Assembly: GCA_964555825.1 (NCBI GenBank)
Contig: CAZKTY010000015.1
Location: forward strand, 1 to 17,796
DNA length: 17,796 bases
Source of the DNA: CAIRYW01 sp964555825
GTDB lineage: Bacteria > Patescibacteriota > Minisyncoccia > Phycocordibacterales > CAIRYW01
Direction: 5' to 3'
This document shows positions 14,384 to 17,796 of the stretch, one piece after another. A program made the position numbers and the translations under genes. Under the pieces are notes generated by a model, which was not told where the DNA came from, searched no databases, and worked only from the letters and a program-made list of their open reading frames with translations. Every line of letters starts with the position of its first letter. Position 1 is the stretch's first letter.

Positions 14384-14412
14384 AGATCATCTTTTAAAGT
14401 AGGTGATTTTCG
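14384..14412. repeat. Hairpin repeat, copy 2
   Basis: ATCATCT (14386-14392) pairs with AGGTGAT (14401-14407). The whole element resembles the hairpin at 13841-13869: both share ATCATCTT, then TAAA, then a GATGATTTCG-like or GGTGATTTTCG-like end. The two copies flank the two-gene small membrane unit. Confidence 0.5.
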
Positions 14413-14458
14413 TAGTTCTGTCGTATATAGGAGATTAAAACCTATTTTGATAAATGTA

Positions 14459-14488
14459 AAAGCACTACTCATTGAAGAGCAGTGCTTT
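14459..14488 (-). terminator. Intrinsic terminator of the 14513-14707 gene
   Basis: AAAGCACT (14459-14466) pairs with AGTGCTTT (14481-14488), extended by CTC/GAG around one mismatch and a 6-base loop. On the minus strand it is followed by TTTTAC; on the plus strand by ATTTT, so it may work both ways. Confidence 0.7.
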
Positions 14489-14512
14489 ATTTTGGTGGAA
14501 GATACCACTATT

Positions 14513-14707
14513 TTATTTGTCCAGCTTTAGCTCATTCCACGCCGAATCGTAATTTGCTTTGTGCATCTTGCAAAGGATGAAGTTATCACCTTGGAAGGTC
14601 CAACCGAGGATGCAGAAGAGTGCGATTGTAAAAATCACTGTTACGACTTTTGCGAGGATAACTTCCTCGTGGGTGAGACAGCCTGTTTCTCTGTAGAGTC
14701 TGTTCAT
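14513..14707 (-). CDS. Small single-helix membrane protein, function unknown
   Basis: A 64-residue protein: a polar start MNRLYRETGCLTHEEVILAK, one membrane helix (about 20-40, ending LGWTFQ) and a charged tail with CKMHKANYDSAWNELKLDK. No family is recognised. A terminator 25 bases after its stop supports it as a real transcription unit. There is no clear ribosome site before the ATG. Base composition is a little higher in GC than the two small membrane genes to its left. Confidence 0.5.
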   Translation of the reverse strand: MNRLYRETGCLTHEEVILAKVVTVIFTIALFCILGWTFQGDNFILCKMHKANYDSAWNELKLDK

Positions 14708-14970
14708 GGGATGTACTTTCTGTGGTTGTATAATTGTTTGACGTAGTTAAAACCGTAGGACGTTTTAAAGACCTAGTTTCATTTTCAACATGATAACATT
14801 TATATGATTAAAAGTCAAGTATTATGTCTCTGCAGACAACTTAATTACAGGGCTTTTGAGGAAGTATTCTTTGATAAAATTAATATGGGGAGAATAGGGA
14901 AATTAACTTTTGTATAAAACAGAAACCCACCATCTTGTGACAGTGGTTCTATTTAAGTATGGGGGTTATA
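14708..14970. other. Intergenic stretch without a recognisable gene
   Basis: About 260 bases. I see no open frame with protein-like composition on either strand. The only structure is a weak hairpin at 14924-14948. Together with the decayed gene next to it, this looks like leftover DNA at the edge of the RiPP region. Confidence 0.5.
14924..14948 (-). terminator. Weak hairpin after the decayed gene
   Basis: AACCCAC pairs with GTGGTT with one bulged C. On the minus strand it is followed by TTTCTGTTTTA. It could be the former terminator of the decayed gene at 14971-15175. Confidence 0.3.
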
Positions 14971-15175
14971 TTATCGAACTTGAAGCTTTGCTCGATGAGT
15001 GGCGACAGGTGTGACATTTTTGATGTTCTTCGATTCATCTTTTTCCCATTGAACTACTCATCTAACCGTAGCGTGCTTTTTGTCTGAGCGATGTAATCAA
15101 TTGTGAATCCTTTTTCGACACCTTCTTTTATTAGCTTGAACTGTTTCTGCTAGACTTGATCTGACGGGTAACCAT
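14971..15175 (-). pseudogene. Decayed small gene with two frameshifts
   Basis: On the minus strand from the ATG at 15175 the reading starts MVTRQIKSSR. After one frame change it continues KLIKEGVEKGFTIDYIAQTK with STLR, then after a second change gives VVQWEKDESKNIKNVTPV and ends AKLQVR at a stop (14971). Each block is protein-like, while the plain frames stop quickly. The restored product would be about 66 residues. The middle block (EKGFTIDYIAQ...STLR) resembles a helix-turn-helix as in small DNA-binding proteins or transposase N-termini, but this is a guess. It lies just after the terminator of the 15224-15607 gene, on the same strand. Confidence 0.5.
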
Positions 15176-15186
15176 CCAAATTTAAT

Positions 15187-15225
15187 ATAAAAAAAATCGC
15201 TATGGACCCGAAGGTTTAAGCGATT
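15187..15225 (-). terminator. Intrinsic terminator of the 15224-15607 gene
   Basis: On the minus strand AATCGCT pairs with AGCGATT, with an inner ACC-TTCG-GGT stem, followed by a T run. The hairpin starts at the stop codon itself. Confidence 0.8.
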
Positions 15226-15607
15226 ATGTCTTTGTTGTGTATGCAACGCGGGTCTGTTTGTAAAACAGAGTATCGTAAGGTTCAATTAAGTATTCGTCGC
15301 CAACCTTTTTCAGGTTGTGAAAAAAGTGTTCGGCGAGCTTACGTAATGGGTTATACAAGTCGATAAGGAAATCGACTTCTCTGGTCCCTAAGTTATCCAT
15401 CGCAAATGTCGCCAAATCTTCTTCGGAAGCACTCTTAATGAAACCGTAGAGTGTCTCAGCTGCTGTTCTCGTGACGTTTGTGTCATGAGAATGAAGCTGT
15501 TCGAATATTGTTCGTTTTACTGATAGTTCTGCTTTTTGGAATTGACTAACTACCCAAGCAATTTGTGCTGCCGTAACTTCGTTTGGTCTATCGATTAAAT
15601 GAAACAT
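15224..15607 (-). CDS. 127-residue helical protein beside the RiPP locus, function unknown
   Basis: A soluble, mostly helical protein. It begins MFHLIDRPNEVTAAQIAWVV; later parts include KRTIFEQLHSHDTNVTRTAAE, ASEEDLATFAMDNLG and LRKLAEHFFHNLKKVGDEYL. No Cys, membrane segment or signal is seen, and no family is recognised; the helical periodicity recalls HEAT-like or regulatory domains. The start is decided by a perfect AGGAGG 8 bases before the ATG at 15607; the frame is open further upstream but that part is unlikely. It is divergent from the RiPP precursor and maturase, shares their higher GC content and has its own terminator. It could be a regulator, immunity or accessory protein of that system, which is inference. 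Confidence 0.7.
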   Translation of the reverse strand: MFHLIDRPNEVTAAQIAWVVSQFQKAELSVKRTIFEQLHSHDTNVTRTAAETLYGFIKSASEEDLATFAMDNLGTREVDFLIDLYNPLRKLAEHFFHNLKKVGDEYLIEPYDTLFYKQTRVAYTTKT

Positions 15608-15942
15608 TTTTAATTTCCTCCTGAAAAGCATATTGCAATATAGAAAAAGAAAAAGCAAGTAGATGGTTCGAACTTCTAAAGTGGATACTAAAAATAATTG
15701 CTGATAAATAAGGTTTAAATTTGGTTCTGCAAGCATAGCTCGAACTTTGCTGTGTATTGTGGGGTAATGCTTTTTGGTTGAATTTTTAATACTAAATCGA
15801 TGCAGATTAAGCACATATCTAATTTCAAAAAGTGACACAGAATGAAGTGTTAAAGTTATAGTTATTTGTAAATTTTAAAGATATTAGTAGCATTGCCAAT
15901 TGTTATTTGTGTGTTAAAGTAATAAAAAAGGTTCATTGAAAT
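15608..15942. other. Divergent intergenic region of the RiPP locus
   Basis: A/T-rich spacer between the leftward 127-residue gene and the rightward precursor operon. It should hold both promoters. The AGGAGG ribosome site of the leftward gene is at its left edge. No protein-like small frame was found. Confidence 0.5.
15893..15920 (+). promoter_or_regulatory. Candidate promoter of the precursor operon
   Basis: TTGCCA (15893-15898) and TAAAGT (15915-15920) with a 16-base spacer. Both boxes match only in part. A start near 15927 would place the following 17-bp inverted repeat inside the leader RNA. Confidence 0.3.
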
Positions 15943-15997
15943 GATTGCCAGAGATTTTTGTTTTTAATTATTTTGGAGATAAAAATCTCTGGCAATC
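15943..15997. repeat. 17-bp perfect inverted repeat before the precursor gene
   Basis: GATTGCCAGAGATTTTT (15943-15959) is exactly complementary to 15981-15997, with a 21-base A/T-rich loop. It ends 54 bases before the precursor ATG. It has no T run after it, so it is not a plain terminator. It could be an operator, a leader-RNA hairpin that protects or controls the precursor mRNA, or an insertion remnant. Confidence 0.75.
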
Positions 15998-16051
15998 AAC
16001 AACAAACCACCACTGCAAGGTCGTGGCTAGCTGGGGAAATAGAAATACCAT

Positions 16052-16153
16052 ATGAAAAAGGTATCAAAAACTCAACTCGCTCGCGTAGCGGGGAATATCA
16101 ACCTGAGTGTCTCACTCGCGTCAACTTGCGCGTGTGGCTGCTCCTGTGATTAA
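16052..16153 (+). CDS. Putative RiPP precursor peptide, Cys-rich C-terminus
   Basis: A 33-residue peptide. The N-terminal part (MKKVSKTQLARVAGNIN, residues 1-17) is basic and free of Cys, like a leader read by a maturase. After the short stretch LSVSLA comes the core STCACGCSCD, with Cys at 26, 28, 30 and 32 and Asp33 last. All four Cys lie in the last eight residues in strict alternation (CxCxCxC). A radical SAM/SPASM gene starts 76 bases downstream, after a hairpin, the usual order of sactipeptide and ranthipeptide operons. The likely fate is thioether or other radical-made crosslinks in the core and removal of the leader. GGGGA about 15 bases upstream is only a poor ribosome site. The exact core pattern matches no named RiPP class that I know. 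Confidence 0.75.
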   Translation: MKKVSKTQLARVAGNINLSVSLASTCACGCSCD

Positions 16154-16178
16154 TTCTCCTTCGCCGACGAAACAAAAT

Positions 16179-16204
16179 GAGGGGGTGCGCTTGCGTGCCC
16201 CCTC
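16179..16204 (+). promoter_or_regulatory. Hairpin between precursor and maturase (attenuator or mRNA stabiliser)
   Basis: GAGGGGG and CCCCCTC form a 7-bp GC stem, extended by two wobble pairs and inner CG/CG pairs around a CTTG-type loop. It is followed by TAGTCTTAT rather than a T run, so termination would be partial. Such hairpins are usual in RiPP operons, where much more precursor than enzyme is needed. Confidence 0.65.
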
Positions 16205-16229
16205 TAGTCTTATACAGAAACGCAAATAT

Positions 16230-17600
16230 ATGAATGATAAACCGATTAGACTCTCTCGGTGGACTCATTTGATGAGTCGTGATGGAGTGTTTGCAATTTT
16301 TCACTCGCTTAACCTTTCGCTTATCTTTCTCGAAGAAAAATATAAATTACTTCTTGAAGAACTACGATACGGGACAACGGCGGAAAATCTACGTACACAT
16401 TACGATGATGCAGATGAAATCCTTCTGGAGTTACAGGAAGAACAATTCGTTGTCTCAGTAAACAACGACGACGAACAAATGCTTCACGAGAAGCAGCAGG
16501 AATATGTATTAGAACCCAGTTTGGAGACTCTCTTCATACTGCTGACTGATACATGTAATCTGAGGTGTCGTTATTGCTTCATAAACAATAACATGCCCAG
16601 TTGTAGTCCTGGATCAAATATGATGACTTGGGAAACAGCAAGGCAGACGGTAGATATGTACTTTGCCAACCTGAAGCTTAACAGGTTTCGTAATCGAATT
16701 GTCTTTTACGGAGGCGAACCACTTCTTGCATTTCAACTTATGAAGAGGATTATTGAGTACATCAAAACTCAATATGCTGAAGCCTTTGCTGAATACAAGG
16801 TTGGCTTGTTGTTGATCAACAATGGTACTAAAGTCACCGATGAAGTAGCTAAGTACTTGGCTGAACATCCAGAAATCACAATTGGTATATCACTTGACGG
16901 ATGTGAGGAAGTTCACGACATTCAGCGTGTTTATGCAGACGGTAAAGGGACGTTCAAGGATGTTGAGACTTCAATTCTGCGATTGCATGCAGTTGGCAGA
17001 AAAGACATCAACATATCTGCGACCATTAGCGAGCATAACATCGACAGGTTGGATGACTTTCTTGTTCTTCACAAACAATATAGTTTTCCATCTGTGAGTT
17101 TCAATCTGTTATTGGATACAGCTGAACAACGAGTTGATGCTTCCTACACCGAAAAGGCGACGATACGGATGCTTGAATACTTCGAAAAGGCAAGGGAAAT
17201 TGGCTTGTACGAAGACCGGATCATGAGAAAAATTCGTGCTATAAGCAATGGTAGACTTCATCCGTTTGATTGCAAGGCTACAGGGGCTCAGTTGGCAATT
17301 TCGCCAGATGGGTCCTTGGGGATTTGTCACGAAGGAGTCGGTTGCAAAAACTTCTTCTTCGGCAAAGTCAGTTCTGACTTTGTTTTTGCTGACAATCCAC
17401 TTATTCAGGAGTGGGGGAAAAGATCTCCTCTTACGATGCCTCAATGCATCGATTGTCCTTCTCTAGGGCTTTGTGGAGGGGGTTGTGCATACAGTGCATA
17501 TTTGCGTCATGGAACCATTTGGTCTGTAGACGACAAGTTCTGCAAGCACTCTCTCGCTGTTCTGGATTGGCTTGTGTGGGATGTTTATCGGACGTTATAA
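16230..17600 (+). CDS. Radical SAM/SPASM peptide maturase
   Basis: A 456-residue enzyme. Residues 1-95 form an N-terminal domain (LSRWTHLMSRDG, FHSLNLSLIFLEEKY) as in peptide-modifying enzymes, probably involved in leader binding. The radical SAM cluster motif is CNLRCRYC with Cys109, 113 and 116, followed by YGGEPLL (160-166) and ISLDG. The C-terminal SPASM domain is complete: Cys348-x12-Gly-x4-Cys366, an extra Cys372, then Cys406-x2-Cys409-x5-Cys415-x3-Cys419 and Cys438, enough for two auxiliary 4Fe-4S clusters. It would form S-adenosylmethionine-dependent radical crosslinks in the peptide encoded just upstream. I chose ATG 16230; a GTG at 16107 would overlap the precursor and hairpin in another frame. 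Confidence 0.92.
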   Translation: MNDKPIRLSRWTHLMSRDGVFAIFHSLNLSLIFLEEKYKLLLEELRYGTTAENLRTHYDDADEILLELQEEQFVVSVNNDDEQMLHEKQQEYVLEPSLETLFILLTDTCNLRCRYCFINNNMPSCSPGSNMMTWETARQTVDMYFANLKLNRFRNRIVFYGGEPLLAFQLMKRIIEYIKTQYAEAFAEYKVGLLLINNGTKVTDEVAKYLAEHPEITIGISLDGCEEVHDIQRVYADGKGTFKDVETSILRLHAVGRKDINISATISEHNIDRLDDFLVLHKQYSFPSVSFNLLLDTAEQRVDASYTEKATIRMLEYFEKAREIGLYEDRIMRKIRAISNGRLHPFDCKATGAQLAISPDGSLGICHEGVGCKNFFFGKVSSDFVFADNPLIQEWGKRSPLTMPQCIDCPSLGLCGGGCAYSAYLRHGTIWSVDDKFCKHSLAVLDWLVWDVYRTL

Positions 17601-17604
17601 TAAA

Positions 17605-17637
17605 TGCTTCCTGTTGACGAAACGGGAAGCAATTTTC
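17605..17637 (+). terminator. Intrinsic terminator of the precursor-maturase operon
   Basis: TGCTTCC (17605-17611) pairs with GGAAGCA (17625-17631), followed by ATTTTCTT. It starts 4 bases after the maturase stop, so the operon seems to hold only precursor and maturase. Confidence 0.82.
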
Positions 17638-17639
17638 TT

Positions 17640-17796
17640 ATGAAAATAGAACTGAATAAAGAATTAGATAAAGAAGTATATTTGGATTTTCATAACACTG
17701 TTATAGGTGGAGCTGATTTTGGTAAAAAAATAAAAGATACTCATCCTGAGATCTCAAAAGAAAATTATATTGAATATATTGATAATTATTATAACT
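17640..17796 (+). CDS. Start of a gene cut by the window end, function unknown
   Basis: The frame opens with ATG at 17640 and stays open for 52 codons to the window edge. It begins MKIELNKELDKEVYLDFHNT and continues with the segments VIGGADFGKKIKD and HPEISKENYIEYIDNYY. It is acidic, Asn/Lys/Ile-rich and A/T-rich like the left part of the window, unlike the maturase before it. It has no signal peptide. The operon terminator ends only a few bases before its ATG, so it needs a promoter within or beyond that hairpin, or read-through. No family is recognised. Confidence 0.6.
   Translation, partial: MKIELNKELDKEVYLDFHNTVIGGADFGKKIKDTHPEISKENYIEYIDNYYN

Noticed and set aside
15097..15285. A 62-codon minus-strand frame over the terminator of the 127-residue gene.
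   Set aside because: It crosses the end of the real gene and its terminator and has a mixed, basic composition. The frameshifted reading of the decayed gene is more protein-like.
15608..15838. A longer N-terminus for the 127-residue gene.
   Set aside because: The perfect AGGAGG with 8-base spacing before ATG 15607 decides the start, and the upstream part reads as A/T-rich intergenic DNA.
15958..16149. A 63-codon frame overlapping the precursor gene.
   Set aside because: It begins in the loop of the inverted repeat and covers the precursor in a different frame; its composition is not protein-like and it has no ribosome site. The shorter frame at 16052 explains the region better.
16107..16229. 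A GTG start that would lengthen the radical SAM enzyme by 41 residues.
   Set aside because: It overlaps the precursor in another frame and runs through the GC hairpin. The added sequence is Pro/Arg-rich and unlike the family, while ATG 16230 gives a normal N-terminal domain.
1..17796. Use of TGA as a glycine codon (code 25) or other recoding.
   Set aside because: msrA and the C39-like gene end in TGA at the expected lengths, and no conserved family here needs an in-frame TGA to be read through.

Overview
The window looks like a piece of chromosome from a small, AT-rich bacterium, most likely of the Candidate Phyla Radiation (Patescibacteria). This is inferred from gene content and style: many short membrane proteins of unknown function, few complete pathways, scarce Shine-Dalgarno sites, and several genes whose start codon lies 6-7 bases after a -10 box, as in leaderless mRNAs. 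TGA serves as a normal stop (for example msrA and the C39-like peptidase), so the glycine-TGA code of Gracilibacteria/SR1 is unlikely. No rRNA, tRNA or CRISPR array was found.

Left part (1-9900): an MFS exporter, two small soluble proteins, a membrane-anchored PEBP-like protein, the methionine sulfoxide reductase pair msrB-msrA, a small membrane protein, an exported C39-like cysteine peptidase, the replication-associated ATPase RarA, an M14 zinc carboxypeptidase/deacylase, two membrane proteins (one a PAP2 phosphatase with altered motifs), a nitronate monooxygenase-like flavoenzyme and a tail-anchored protein. These are mostly single-gene units, often divergent or convergent, with intrinsic terminators.

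Middle (9900-11100): a more GC-rich patch with classical TTGACA -35 boxes and strong Shine-Dalgarno sites. It carries a lone IMP cyclohydrolase-family gene and a transcription unit for a 22-residue peptide whose ribosome site can pair with sequence just after its own stop codon. From 11105 to 14707 come minus-strand genes: two unknown proteins, a cation diffusion facilitator with three C-terminal domains, a small Cys-tailed protein frameshifted at an A8 run, and three small membrane proteins. Two look-alike hairpins flank one two-gene unit.

Right part (14970-17640): the most interesting region, compositionally unlike the AT-rich left part. A decayed gene with two frameshifts lies beside a 127-residue unknown gene with a perfect AGGAGG site and its own terminator. 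Divergent from it, behind a perfect 17-bp inverted repeat, is a 33-codon gene whose product ends in CxCxCxC-Asp. A GC-rich hairpin follows, then a radical SAM/SPASM enzyme with every cluster cysteine, then a terminator. This is the layout of a ribosomally made, post-translationally modified peptide (RiPP) operon: precursor, attenuator, maturase. No dedicated exporter or peptidase is visible beside it. The last gene, at 17640, runs off the window.
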